Part shown: positions 48,494 through 60,919 of the stretch, one piece after another
Layout of the letters: each line of letters begins with the position of its first letter
Numbering within the stretch: position 1 is the first letter of the stretch
DNA from: Taeniopygia guttata
Lineage: Eukaryota > Chordata > Aves > Passeriformes > Estrildidae
NCBI RefSeq assembly: GCF_048771995.1
Contig: NC_133030.1
Location: forward strand, 40,238,001-40,302,000
Direction: 5' to 3'
Length of the DNA stretch: 64,000 nt
Program-made: the position numbers and the translations under genes
The notes under the pieces: generated by a model
The model's input: the letters and a program-made list of their open reading frames with translations, nothing else
What the model was told of the DNA's origin: nothing
The model's database searches: none

Positions 48494-50161
48494 GAAAAGC
48501 AAGGCTTAAGTAATCCTTTAAAAAGTGGATGAATGTGGTGTATGCACAGTGGTATCCAGTGCAGTGTCCTGGAGGAAGTAGAATGGTTAGAGTGACTTAC
48601 TGTGACCTTCCACCCCATCTGGGGCATCTTTGGCTGGACCAACTTCAAACTGGGAATGTCATCTCCTCTGTTTCAATTACCAAGAAAGTATCTTTAAACA
48701 GTTCAAGGTCTGTCTATGATTAAAAAATCTTGTTAATCTACCAAATCCTTTAGAATGATGGCCCAGCACTCTAGTTTGTGGAATAAAAAATATATTTCTG
48801 CTATATGTGCATTTTGTCATTAAGATGAAGGATGCAAAGAGCCCTGGGGCTGGAGACAGTTGTATTGTGTATAATGAGATTTCTGCAAGAAGAAAGCTAA
48901 ATGTTTAGAGAACATAGGAATGGAAAAACTGAAGAAAAGTGTAAGGTTTGTGCTTTGCCTTGCACTGACTGAAGAATGTATTTGCTGAATTTGTGCAGAG
49001 GAAGCTTTTCTTTTTGAGGCTGCCTAACACAATAGGAGAACTTATCTTACAGCTGGAATCAGAATTTATAAAGGTTTTTATATTATAACAAAAACACACA
49101 CCTTTTAAGCTGTGGTCTTGAAATCCAGGCCTTCAACAGCATAGTCTGAAGTGTCATATGCACACGTCAGCTCACAATGCAGGAAAAGAAGTATTTATGG
49201 GGCACAGATTTAGGCATTCCACAGTAAACGAACTAGGACTTCTGAAAGCCTTTGAAACTGTAACTTTTAAAAATTTTATTACTTTTAACTTCTTTTATAG
49301 AAGTTAAACCTAGCTGCCCTTTTCTTGTAAAACTGTGACCGTAACACAAAATTTACCTGTTGGATATGTTATTACAATTTTTCTTCAAGACAGCATTGAC
49401 CTTTAGCATGTAGTACCATCTAATAATGTACAGTAATTTAAACCTGTTTTAATCACTTTTGTAACATAAATGTTTTAAGTATAATAACAATTATTTTAAC
49501 AAGTGTTTCCTGATTCCAGGCATGTGTAGAGAAGATAGGGTATGTAATATAGCTGACCAGATAACTGCTTTTACAAATTATATTCATTCTTCTTTATTTC
49601 ACTACAAAATGAAGAGAGTTCAGTGTGGTTCAAGGAAAGCATTGTGATAAACAGACAGCTTAAATGTGAGCAGTGTAAAGAGCAGCAGCTTGCAGAAATA
49701 TTGCTATAGATACTAAGACCGTATCCTGCCTCGCTACGGACCACACATAATTGAATCATGTTCAATAGAAGGCCATTACAAAACAGTGCTGATTTGCAAT
49801 GCTAATATGGTGAAGACAGCTGTCACTGGGAATTAAATATGATCATTCAAAGCCTGAATAAATGAGGTGCCCATTATCTTCTGGCTCTGCTACAGCCTGC
49901 TTAAAGAACACAAATAAATGATACTGTCTCAATAACCAGCTCAGTTTTGTCTTCCAGCCATAGAAATATGAAGAAGACAGAGGGAAGAGGGAGGGCACAC
50001 AACAACATCAACAACAAAAAGCAGAGTCAATTTACAAAGACATGCAGAAAACCAATGCCCTACGACTTCATTTGCAACAGAACAGTATTTGTGGAAAAAT
50101 GGAGAAAAAGCTCTTTAACCAAGCTAACATGTTGTAGTGTAGAGCATGCATACTCATTTAC

Positions 50162-50184
50162 AAAAAAAAAAAAAAAAAAAAAAA
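50162..50184. repeat. Poly(A) tract, 23 nt
   Basis: An uninterrupted A23 on the + strand, within an A-rich region. No recognisable source gene was found. Confidence 0.9.
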
Positions 50185-50584
50185 GTGAAAAAACCCAGGT
50201 GTCTAAAAACCTCGGTAAATTATTTGCCAAAAGAAATCAGTTAGAGATGCCAAAATGTTAGATGAACTGGAAGAGGGTCTGCCAAGAGTGATAAAGGACA
50301 GGTCAAGGTAGATTTATTTTCCTTCTGCCGTCCAGAAGGTGATAAAATATTTCAGTTCAATTTTAATGTAAACTGTAATCTATAGACAATGAAAATGCTG
50401 ATCAAGTAGAAGACATCTGCATTTGTTTGAAGAAAAAATCTGTGGAAGTTTGTGTCATTCCACAGAGAGCAAAAAATGCAGCAGTGATAACAAGAAGGAA
50501 AAAGAAAAGTTAATATAAAAATGAGGGGTATTTCTAGTTCAGGTAGATTATCAGAGCCAATTTACTAATCCCTCATGTAGCTAG

Positions 50585-50765
50585 CTCGGTGCTAAGTGGA
50601 ATCTGCCTGTTTGAAGCTGCAGCTGAGCCCACGTGAGAGCTGTGCAGGGCTGGGGATCCGCATCTTGCCGGGGAGGGATCCTGTGGCCAGCCCGCTCCGG
50701 GTGCTGGCCGAGCAGCTGTGGCACTGGACTGCTGGCACAGGGGATCACTGACAGCTGCTGTGACA
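50585..50765. other. Short GC-rich patch with clustered CpGs
   Basis: There are about seven CpGs within roughly 130 bp (50585-50715) in otherwise AT-rich sequence, including CCACGTGAG (an E-box CACGTG) near 50631. It may be a regulatory element or a GC-rich repeat remnant. Nothing coding is recognised. Confidence 0.35.
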
Positions 50766-53077
50766 AGCAATGCCTTAATTGGTATTTTATTCCCAACTCA
50801 TGCCTATAGAACGTACTGGGTAAAATCTGCACCTTAAAGAAGAAAGAAGAGAGAATACAGAGGAGTAACTTACAGGAGTCCTACTGATAGAAGCTGTGAA
50901 AGTACTTCTTTAGACCTGTGATATCATCAAAGAAGAGCCACATATGAAAGAGTACAGAGTTGTTTTTCTTCCACTGATGTATTTGCCCACCGACTGCCTC
51001 TTCACAGCGTTCTACATTTTCCGATAGGAAAAGCAGCTGTTAGAGTCTGGAAATGTCAAAATGAGCTGGATAAAGTGGAAGGAAAGAAGCTGAGCATAAT
51101 AATGACCTAGACGACTATTTTGTGTAATGCCAGGTCTCAGAGCAAGTAACTGTTCTGGGACCTTTGACAAACTTGTGTTAAGTACACAACAGGCAACAGC
51201 TTTCACAGTGGAGCTGCCTGCACATGTGAGGACATGCTAGTCTAGAAAAGTGAGATAATTCCAAAGAAGATAAAAATATGGGCAAGGATTAGAACATTCA
51301 TTGTACGAAATCAACAACAGAAAAAAAAAAGTTGCTTAGAAGGTGCATGACTGAAAAATTGTATCTGACAATAAGACTAAATACCAGCAAGTGTAAGGCC
51401 ATATATATGGTACAGGAAAGAAAATCAGTAGGGTGCATAAAACCTGGAGACTAGCTCTTTAGAAGTTAAGATTAGAAATGGATGTAGTTTTAAAGATAAG
51501 AAAAATGAATGTAAAGCTGCAAATTGAAGCACAAGCTAGTATCAGTGAAACACTGTGAGTAAGTGCACAAACGGAAAGCAGCCGTGTTTGCAAGACACAT
51601 GGAGTTGATGCATCTGTGCTTGAAATGCTGTGTGTGTTTATATCCCCACATGTACTGAAATGCTTATGAAGTCAACAAGAAGGGCATTTAGTAGTGGAGA
51701 AAAACATAATACAGAGTACATGTATAATGACCACTAGCACCATATCTCTCATCTTTAGAAATTAGAGGATTCAGGGACACGAATAAGTCAAGTATACCTG
51801 AAGAAGTGGAAATGTTTATATTTTTGAAAAGGATCATGTATGTATGAGATAATCAGGTAAAACAGGTGTGAAAGGAGTTTCAAGGCCAGAATCTTTTGGT
51901 ATCTAAATATTTTTTAATATAAACGTCTTCCAGATAGAGCAAGGCTGAAGAAATACAGATTTGAAATCACTATTTTAAGTTCCTTCATCTGTCATTTACT
52001 TGATAACTATGTGCTTTGCAAACCCGTTATCTGTAAGCCACTAAATAGAAGGCCTGTTGTGCCCTACTGTGAGAATATCTTTAATGGATTCTCTATTTTC
52101 ACAGTTTCACTTGGGGTTTAGTATTTTTCCTATTTTAAAGCCCAAGGAGTGAAAACCTTGTATTAACTGTTTTGAAACTCTGTGGGTGCATTAGAGCAGC
52201 TGTACATTTAATATCAAAGCCTTTGATTATGTTTAGCTGAGGGGGTTCTTCTTCCCTGCCCTATTCCTTCCTGTGTCTCAGGCATTCCCTGCAGATTTAT
52301 GCATTTTATCACTTCAAGGTTTCCAAAATGCCTTTTAATTACTAGGTAACTTCTGCTGTAAGATTCTTGTTGATGCAGGTTTGTAATTGTTTAAAAATGT
52401 GACTGGTAACGCCACAGGTGAAATGCAGCCAGAGAATGAAGCAGGGCATGGGCAGATCGTCACACACTGCACAGTCCCGCAGTGCTGTGCCTGTGCACAT
52501 CTCTCAGGTGAGATAAATGTGCATAGCAAGGCCTTTCAACCCCTCTCCTCTGACTCTGGTCCTTTTATGGTGAGACTTGGGGCAGGATGCTTTCCATATG
52601 CCTTCGTTCCTTCCATCTTACAGCTCCCACAGCCACAGCATTATCTTGTCCTTCTCCTTTTTTCAGGTGCTTTTATTACCAGACAGATTATTGTGTCCAT
52701 ATAATTAGTAATTTTAATGCCAATATAATTGGCTTTTTTATGCAGGGACTACAGTGTTTATTTCACAGCAGTAAATGCAAGGCTTGTTTGGTATTATCTT
52801 CCCAGGAAGACCTTGAAATGCCACTGGATGAATGAACAATCTTGATGTTTACAAAGAAAAGATAGGATAATTCATAATTCTCCATTTTCAGTAAGGTATT
52901 TAATGTTCTCATGGCTTATAATTGTAGCATTTAAAACTGCAGACATGGTAAATGTTGAACAATTAATATTTTTGCCAAATGGAAGTATGGCTCCCACATA
53001 AAGTTTCCTGCTAGCAGCGTGAAACTAAACTTTAGTTTTTAAAATAAATGACTGTTCTGTTAACAAATGAATGTTCT

Positions 53078-54207
53078 AGGTCAAAGTGACAAGTGTAGTA
53101 GATGAGGGAAAGATGTCTTTTATTTAGACTTCAGCAAAGGATTTGACACTATTACCCACAGCATTCTCCTGGAGAAACTGTCTGCTCATGGCTTGGACAG
53201 GTGCAGTGTTTGCTGGGTATGGAATGGTGATGGGTCTGAATGGGTGATGCCAAAGAGCGGCATCAAATGGAGTTAAATCCACTTGGCTCACGATTGCTGC
53301 TGGTGTTCCCCAGGGCTCAGTCTTGTGTTCAGTCTTTTTTAGTGTCTTTATCTGGGTGAGGGTGTTGAGTGCACCCTTAGTCAGGTTGTAGATGACACAA
53401 GGTTGGGTGGAGGTGTTGCTCTGCTGGAGAGAGGGAAAGCTCTGCAGAGGGATTTGGACAGGCTGGATCAATGGGCCAAGGCCAATTGTATGAGGCTGAA
53501 TAAGGCCAAGTCTTGGGCCCTACCCTTGGGTAGCAACAGCCAGTGCTACAGACCAGAGGCAGAGTGGATGCAAAGTGGAAAAAAACCTGGAGGTCTGAGT
53601 GACAGCGGCTGAACACGAGCCAGCGCGTGCCCAGGCGGCCAAGAAGGACAATGGCATCCTGGAATGTTCCAGAAATATCATGGCCAGCATGACCAGGGCA
53701 GTGATTGTCCCCCTGTGCTGGACACTGGTGAAGCCACACCTCGAGTCCTGTGTTCAGTTCTGGGCCCCTCATGACAGAAAAGACACTGAGGTGCTGGAGC
53801 ATGTCCAGAGAAGGGAACAGAGCTGGTGGCAGCTCTGGAGCACAAATCTGATGAGGAGTGGCTGAGGGAGCTGGAGATGCTTTGGCTGGAGAAAAGGAGG
53901 CTCAGGGCAGACCTTATTAGTCTCTACAACTGCCTGAAAGGAGGCTGTAGCCACGTAGGTGTTGGTCTCTTCTCCCAAGCCACAGGACAATAGGATAGGG
54001 CTTCAAATTGTGCTGCAAGAGGAAAAAAAATACTAGGAAATTTTTTTTCAGGCTGCCCAGAGAAGTGAGTGAGTTACCACTCCTGAAGGTATTTAAAAGG
54101 TGTGATGTGCCACTTAGGGACAAGGTTTAGTGGTGGACTTGGCCGTAGTGATTTAACAGCTGGACTCAATGATCTCCAAGGTCTTTTATAATCTAAATTA
54201 ATCTAAA
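53078..54207 (+). mobile_element. CR1 LINE, 5'-truncated but reaching the 3' end (dead)
   Basis: This is the longest CR1 copy in the window. It runs from GATGAGGGAAAG..GACTTCAGCAAAGGATTTGAC through the RT region, GGACAGGCTGGATCAATGGG, CAGGGCAGTGATTGTCCCCC and GAAAAGGAGGCTCAGGG, to GTTTAGTGGTGGACTTGG and a degenerate ATCTAAATTAATCTAAAC terminus. Many indels and stops break the frame throughout. Divergence from the usual CR1 pattern is higher than in the two upstream fragments, and it lacks their shared derived deletion, so it belongs to a different subfamily or is older. Confidence 0.93.
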
Positions 54208-56111
54208 CAACATCTTGTAGCTAATTTGTCCACTTAGGGTTACCTTGTCTCAGAGTAGAGAGACATAAAGAATCACAAATTATTTTTATTAGAGAAAGTG
54301 ACTTAATTGGCTCTACCACATAAAAGAATCAAGCTAGTAAGGTGTTCAGAAGAAATGGAGCAGTTGTCATAATTGTAAGACATATATTTGATTTGTACCA
54401 GGGGAATTCTGAGAAAAAGAAAACTATGCATAACCTAACACAAAATTTAAGAAACACAGGAAACTGCATGGACATATTCTTGGAAAGCAAGGGTTTTGTC
54501 CCTATGTATCTGCCTCCATCTGAGGCAAAGTTAGTGAATCAGCATTAGTGAATCTTGATTAAAAAATTTTGGCCTTATGCTTGACTGCATCACTCCCAGT
54601 CCCTTCTGTTTCACTTATATCTCCCAACACTACTGAAAGAAAAGGGACAAAAGCATATCTAAACACAGTATTTATCCTTTGACTTAAAATCAAAGCACTT
54701 GTAACTAAAAACCAGGGAAAGGGAGAGAGGAATGGAGCAGTGGGGGTGTCTTACTATCAGTAACTGGAGCACTTTCTGCATATTTCCATTCCAAGCTGAG
54801 CTGAATACTCTCACGTTCTTGCTATTAGACCCATTTATTTCAAATTTCTCTTGAATGCTGCTGAAATCCATGGACAATTCCTGTTCATTTCCAGGCCTTA
54901 ACTATATTTATTTTTCTGTCTAGTGGTATTAAAGTAATAGAATCTAAATTTTCTAAAACACACTCTTTGTGATGCCTAGATCTTGTTTCATGTCCTACTT
55001 TATCTTGGTATCTAGAACAATTAAGAAAGGAGAGCACAGATAATGATGGTATTGCTTTCAGATAGGAATGGAATAAAATCCCCTTTGGATTATCTTCTTG
55101 ATACAGTTCAGGAATGTAGTTTTGCCTATTATGGAAACATGGCAGATTTTGGTGTTTGTAGGTTTTTTTCAGACTTACACAACTCACAGATTAAATCAAT
55201 GTTTACTATAGTAAATGGTATGTAACTGATGGAAACTAATTGCAGTGTCTCATAGACAATGATTGCTGTTAAATTTTGATCTTTATTTCTTAATTTTTGC
55301 CTATCACTGCAGGACACTCTGAGATTTCAGTTTTCATGATAAAACAAGATTCACTGTTTCTTAAATTCCCGGTGGTGTACTGCCTAATAACTTTGCATCA
55401 GGGCTTCAGGTATTGCCCAGCTCTTATTATCATGGTGTTAAAGAGATGCCCTGAAAATGAGCAGAATTTTATAAAATCTCTGAAACCTTAAATTTAAGAG
55501 ATTCATGTACTTAGATCCCTACATAATCCAGCAATCATTACTCTTTTCCTGCTATATGTGGCAGGTAGATGGAGGCAATTGGGCTAATTAAAACACAGCA
55601 TCAAAACACTGAGTCTGTTTAATGTATTTTTTTTAAACTTCTGTTGTTAATCCTGTGTGTAAACTGTAATTTATTTCCTTTTCTCTCTATGTGTTAGACT
55701 GAATAGGATAAGTGTTGTGCTAAAGTGTTTGTGTTATGTTGATAAGGTTGGATTCATAGCTATGAGGCTGTTGCACAGCAACGAGTGTTTTATCTTTATG
55801 ACACTACAGTAATTTTTGTATGTTATACTCAAAATGCTAAAAGGAATGGTAGAGGAAGGAATAGAGATTTGCTTTAAGTTTTCATTTTTTTCAGTAATTT
55901 GTGTCTTTTCAAAATGGTCTAAACCATGTTATACTTCCTGTCAAATTTTATTAAAAATAATGCCCAGAACTTCATACTAATTAGCTGATTGGGGGCATGA
56001 AATTTTCTTTATGTCCATCTATTTTTATTTTTGTTTACTTTTGAAGTATGAATGGGATTGAAAATCCTTCCACTAAAAGGCAGATGGAGATAATTGAACC
56101 TTTTTCATGCA
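54208..56111. other. Intergenic, nothing recognised
   Basis: AT-rich unique-looking sequence. The 100-codon minus-strand frame at 54885-55187 has no recognised similarity. Confidence 0.5.
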
Positions 56112-56176
56112 GTCCCAGGTAGAAATCAAATCCAAGACCCAGAGGTAAAAGGTGAGCTCTTTAACTACTATACCAA
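56112..56176 (-). mobile_element. Decayed tRNA-derived (MIR/CORE-SINE-like) fragment
   Basis: On the minus strand the sequence reads TGGTATAGTAGTTAAAGAGC, resembling a tRNA 5' half with A box, and ends GGATTTGATTTCTACC, resembling a B box/T-arm (GGTTCGAATCC-like), at tRNA-like spacing. GTATAGTGGTTAAGAGC is also the start of the ancient amniote MIR SINE. The stems are too degraded for a functional tRNA. A tRNA pseudogene is the alternative. Confidence 0.5.
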
Positions 56177-59100
56177 AAAATTCTTGGCAATTATCAGCAT
56201 GAGAATAACTATTAACATTTCAATTATACTCGCAGTATTACATCTCTCCAAGGGGTTTAACTCTACTGATTTTCAACTTGTCTTATTTTTTTGGTAGATA
56301 TCCAGTTGGAACAAAGTTGCTGGATAATATTTTTGACACAAAAGGGTAACATGTTTTTCAAAATACAGGATCTATATTCTCTGTCCTCAGTGACACTTGT
56401 ATGCTTCCAGATTTTGATTGCTTGGTAACACTGCTTGGCATATTGGGTAGATTTAAATAGATTTAATTAACACAAGAAATCAAAAACTATGCAGAAAATA
56501 AAAAACTGTATCCAAACTCTTCTCTTGTAAAATATATAGTTTGAAATTGAGAACTAAATTAACAATAATTAATCCTTTAATTTTAAAATGTTATTCACTC
56601 TTTGTTGTTTAATAATTTTTACATATGTTTCTTAAAATTTATTTAGCCAATGTATGAAGCAAAAAAATTTATCTATTTAAAAATATTTTGTTGTTATGTA
56701 TCTAAATTTTTTCTGAGCATTCAGTCTTAAAATGCTTAGTAAAAGGATTTATGATCAGTGGGAATCACATGAGATGTTTCTGTGCCTTTATGAATTCTAT
56801 ATAATCATCTTTAGTGTTTGTATATTATGGTTGAGTTATTTACTGGGTATGTGAGCATCTCTGAGTAAAGGTGCTGTAATATTCTGTATTTCTGGAAGTG
56901 GTACTTTCAGTAAAGGCTTATTAGAGAGACCAGCCTATCTGGGAGAGAAATGGAGACTTCAGCTTGAGGACTGAGAATAGCAGCAAAAGTGACTCCCATC
57001 CTAGAGACACGTGAATCAGCACAAAGCAAACGAAACAAAACAACATTAAATAGCAGCAAAGGCAGCACCCTATAACCCTGCTTCTCATCACATGGGGTGT
57101 GAAAGAAACCTTGCTTAACAACTGTAAAATCCTTAAATCTTCACCAAAAAATTGGCAAATGTCCAACAGGGCTGTAAAAGAAAATACTATAGTAAGCCTG
57201 TACTGATACTCTATGGCCATTTAAATATTTTTCTGTAAGAGCCATCCTTTTTAAGGTTATAAGCTGATATAAACTACTGATGCATGGAAAAATATGCTAT
57301 AGCTTTTGAGGACCTTCCCTGCCTCCCTCATCCAAAACCAGAATGTCTTTAGATACTATAAAAAAGTGTGCTTTTCTGAAAAGATAAACATTTGTCAGTC
57401 AAGTCAACAGGTAAAAAGAATCACTATAATGGGGAATACCATTTCCCGCTATAGTATGGGCTTGAGATATTTTGCAAATATTAGTGCCATGCAAAACTTC
57501 AAAAACAACCATACTATTCATCTCAGAACAAGAAAAGGAAACCAACAGATAAACCTATCTATAAACATGTAAGCAGCTCTCTGGAAGAAAGGCAATCAAA
57601 ATTAACTCAATGCAGTTCTACAGCAGAGTGGTAAAAGATCACTAGGAGGAAAGTAAATAATTTAAAATGCCAGGTAGAATTTTCATTATTGAATGATCAG
57701 GTAATTATCATAAAATATCAAAATTATTTATTATTTTAATGGAATAACTTTGTCAAAAAATGAAACAAAAGCCAAAATCCTATATAAAAATGCTTAGGTG
57801 CCATAACTGTGGTTCAACATTAATATAAAATTTTCAAGATGATGTTAAGGAACAAAAATGTCTTCTGGGCACATTTACCCAGAAAAACACTTTGGAGTAA
57901 AACTATCTGCTAATTTTGCCAGCACTGCCTGCAGGTACAGGGTGCTATAAAACAGAGGATACTACAAGGAACAATGAAAAGGAGAGATAAGGGTCAGAGA
58001 TAAACATCTACAGTAACACCAGTGAGAGATGCTGTGGGGATACTATTACAGGAAATAAAATCTGGGGTTTTTTAAATGGGGGTGGAAACTGATAATTTTA
58101 GTGGATGTTTATTCATGGATGTTGCTGAGTAGGGAGTAAGTCAGAATACATTCTGTTATTTTATATTACTGACACAAATGCTGTGAATGGGATACATTTC
58201 TATTTGTCTCACCAGTAGAGGGGTGATTCAAAAAAGCGATAAATTTATTTCCAAAACCCAGTAATCATACTAAAAGCACATCTCTAGAGAACTGAGATAT
58301 TTTTGACTCAGCTATGAACACATTCACCACCTGAGTAAGCTTTGCAACTAAAAGTAGTGAAGGCCAGATAACTTAGTTACTTATTAGTGTAGTTCAAAAA
58401 AACTTACAGCATCTTTTCTCCTTCCCCCAAGCCCAACCAACCGATACTGCCTTGTCTATGATAAAACTCACCTGGTGATAGCCAGAAACATTCTTCATGT
58501 TTATTAGTACAAAATACTTGATGTCACAACTTCCTGCCCTCTGTACGATTTAGCAAACTAGGCAAGCATTTATTGAAAAACATTAAGCTGATAACTTGTA
58601 ATAGTAATTTATAAAATAAGTTGAATGAAATAAAAAATTGTGTGACTGTGAAGGATTAAAAAATCTGTGAGAAAAGGGTTTAGAATATTTTTATGGGAAA
58701 TAAACAGTGACACATGCAAAGCTGCTTTGTCTGCAAAAAAACACAGTCCAGTTCACAGAAAATTTCTTGATCATTGCAACAGAGCATTGGAGTTTGGATG
58801 AAAGTGATTATACCTCTGTTTCTCTAAATTTTAAAAATACTTGTTTAGCCCTTATTTCCCTGAAATAAATTTATTAGAAAAAACTGCAGCTAGAGAAGTG
58901 ATTATCTATCTCAAATCTATTGTCTACTGCCATCCACAGGTCTATTGCCTGCCCACACTATTATGGGCAGGAAGTCAAGCAGCTGGCAGAGCTGTGCAGT
59001 CTCAGATACATATTGGTGCTCCTGATCATTCTCAGCCTACTACCCAGGGAAAATGGTGAATAAAATTGTGTTTAAACAGTGCCCTGACACACATTGCCTA

Positions 59101-60840
59101 CTGTGTTTATGACTGATTAAACTACAGCACATTAGCACTACATGAACATTCATCCTGAACCTGCTGAAAATGGGAGACATGAGCTGCAGAACCATTTGAT
59201 GGTGACTTTGTAATGAAATTGGAACATATACACAGAATATATGACCATTTCATGGCTGTAGCCCTCTTTCTCTCTCCTGACAGAGAATGCATGTTCACCC
59301 CTTGGTCCACCATCTGTGTGTGAGTGTGATGCTGCCTGTCTCTGCAGTGCCCATGCTTAGGAGAATGTTGCAGAGTTGCTGTACTCCAGATGGAGAAGCT
59401 GCACTGTCCCCTAAACTGATTCATGAGATGAAGGTCAGCAAGGATCTGCTAAAAAAGAAGGCCAGAGGTAAATGATAATGATAGGGATCTGAAACAGAGG
59501 AAATGGAGCAAATGGACTGGCTATTTCTTAATAATAATGACATGTGATGGGTAGGTTTTGAGTGCATTGGCTGTTCACACAAGGCACCACACAAGGCACT
59601 TCAGGCTGTCCTAAAAGTTGTTAAGAAATTCAGTTGATAGTACAGGTAACTTATAGTTATTTTTATCATATTCACATCTCTTTTTCTTAATGACTTTTTT
59701 TGTTTCTCAGAATGGACGTTGTGACACCAGGAACTTCAACATCTAAAATGACTGGGGGTAAATGGTGCTATGGAAACCTGTTTAGTTACAGCTCCCTAGA
59801 AATAGTTAAAGTCTTCTGCAAGAATTATTTTAAAAGGCCCAACTGGCTAGTGCAGAAGGAGTGAAGTTGTTATGTGATCTTCAAGAGTAAGACTTTGGAT
59901 TGAAAAATCCAAAGGGAGGGAGTGAATGGTACAGAAGAAATGTTGTCTTAGCTGCTTGCAGTTGGACAGCATGTAGAGGAGGGAGTGAGACATGCTAGAA
60001 GGGTAGCTCTGTATTAGAAGACAACAGAATAATGTAATGGGGCTATAATGATAACAGGAACAATGCTCTCATTTTCTTTATCCAGATGGTGGAAATAGAT
60101 GAAGAATAAGGTCAGAGTTGAATGTATTCCCTTGAGTGAGAATCTGATGAAAATGAGAAGTCTAATTCCAGGAACAGGCAGTGTAATTGAAGTACAGATG
60201 CTTCTACAGGGTGCAGAATAGTGATTCTTTCAATCCTTCACAATCATACTCCTGATCTTCTGTCATGTATATGCATAAGTGGGTGCATGTATACAAATGT
60301 GCATGCACAGTAGGGATGTGCACTGTCATAACTATTTGTTTCCAAGCAAATATCTCAAGCAAATATAATTTTGCACAGTAGGAACACCCTGTGTTAACAG
60401 AAACCTCTACAGACTTAATAGAATCAGCAGGTTCTGCCTGCACTGCAAGTGAGGTGCAGTAACAGCTCCTTGGGAGCTGAGCATCCCAGTGCCTTTGCTT
60501 CCTATACCCTCTCTTGCACCTGATCCTGGAAAGTTCAGCTCTGAAAGGATGTTCTTTTCTGTTGCGCTTGGGACATTAGAATTGTACTAATTATTTATTC
60601 CCTCTTTCCTACTACTGTGTGTTTTAAAGTATTTGATTCCTAACTCTTTTTGGTTTCATATAGTAGCACAAATATAGTGCTAGTGTGTAACTGAGGATGG
60701 AGAGCTTCATCATTCCCCTCCACTGTATCCAGCAAAAACAGGTCCCAGAGCAACTGAGCATTTGAAAACCTGAAGAAAAGGCCTACTTTTCCTTCTATAC
60801 CTCATGTTATTTCCAATGGCCTGTCAAAAAACCATGAACA
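56177..60840. other. Intergenic, nothing recognised
   Basis: AT-rich; no gene or assignable repeat was seen in about 4.7 kb. Open frames at 56921-57220 (minus) and 59122-59424 (minus) show no recognisable product. Confidence 0.5.
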
Positions 60841-60919
60841 CCAAAACCAAATCAAACCAAACCAAACCAAACCTGAAAACCAAACCAACCAATAAATGAA
60901 CCAAACAAAAACCACCAAA
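60841..60919. repeat. (CCAAA)n-type pentanucleotide repeat, imperfect
   Basis: An irregular series of CCAAA/CAAACC units forms about 80 bp with almost no G on the + strand. It is an ordinary microsatellite expansion. Confidence 0.85.

Larger units (their letters stand above)
47495..53077. other. Intergenic; poly(A) tracts and one GC-rich patch
   Basis: No gene is supported. Contents listed separately are A23 runs at 48471-48493 and 50162-50184 and a GC-rich patch at about 50585-50765. A 9-bp-arm hairpin TTTAACTTC / GAAGTTAAA lies at 49284-49308. GCCAAT-ATA-ATTGGC lies at 52719-52733. Confidence 0.5.

Noticed and set aside
58220..58260. Mariner-like GGGGTGATTCAAAAA terminus
   Set aside because: No partner inverted terminus or transposase remnant was found, and the motif is too short.
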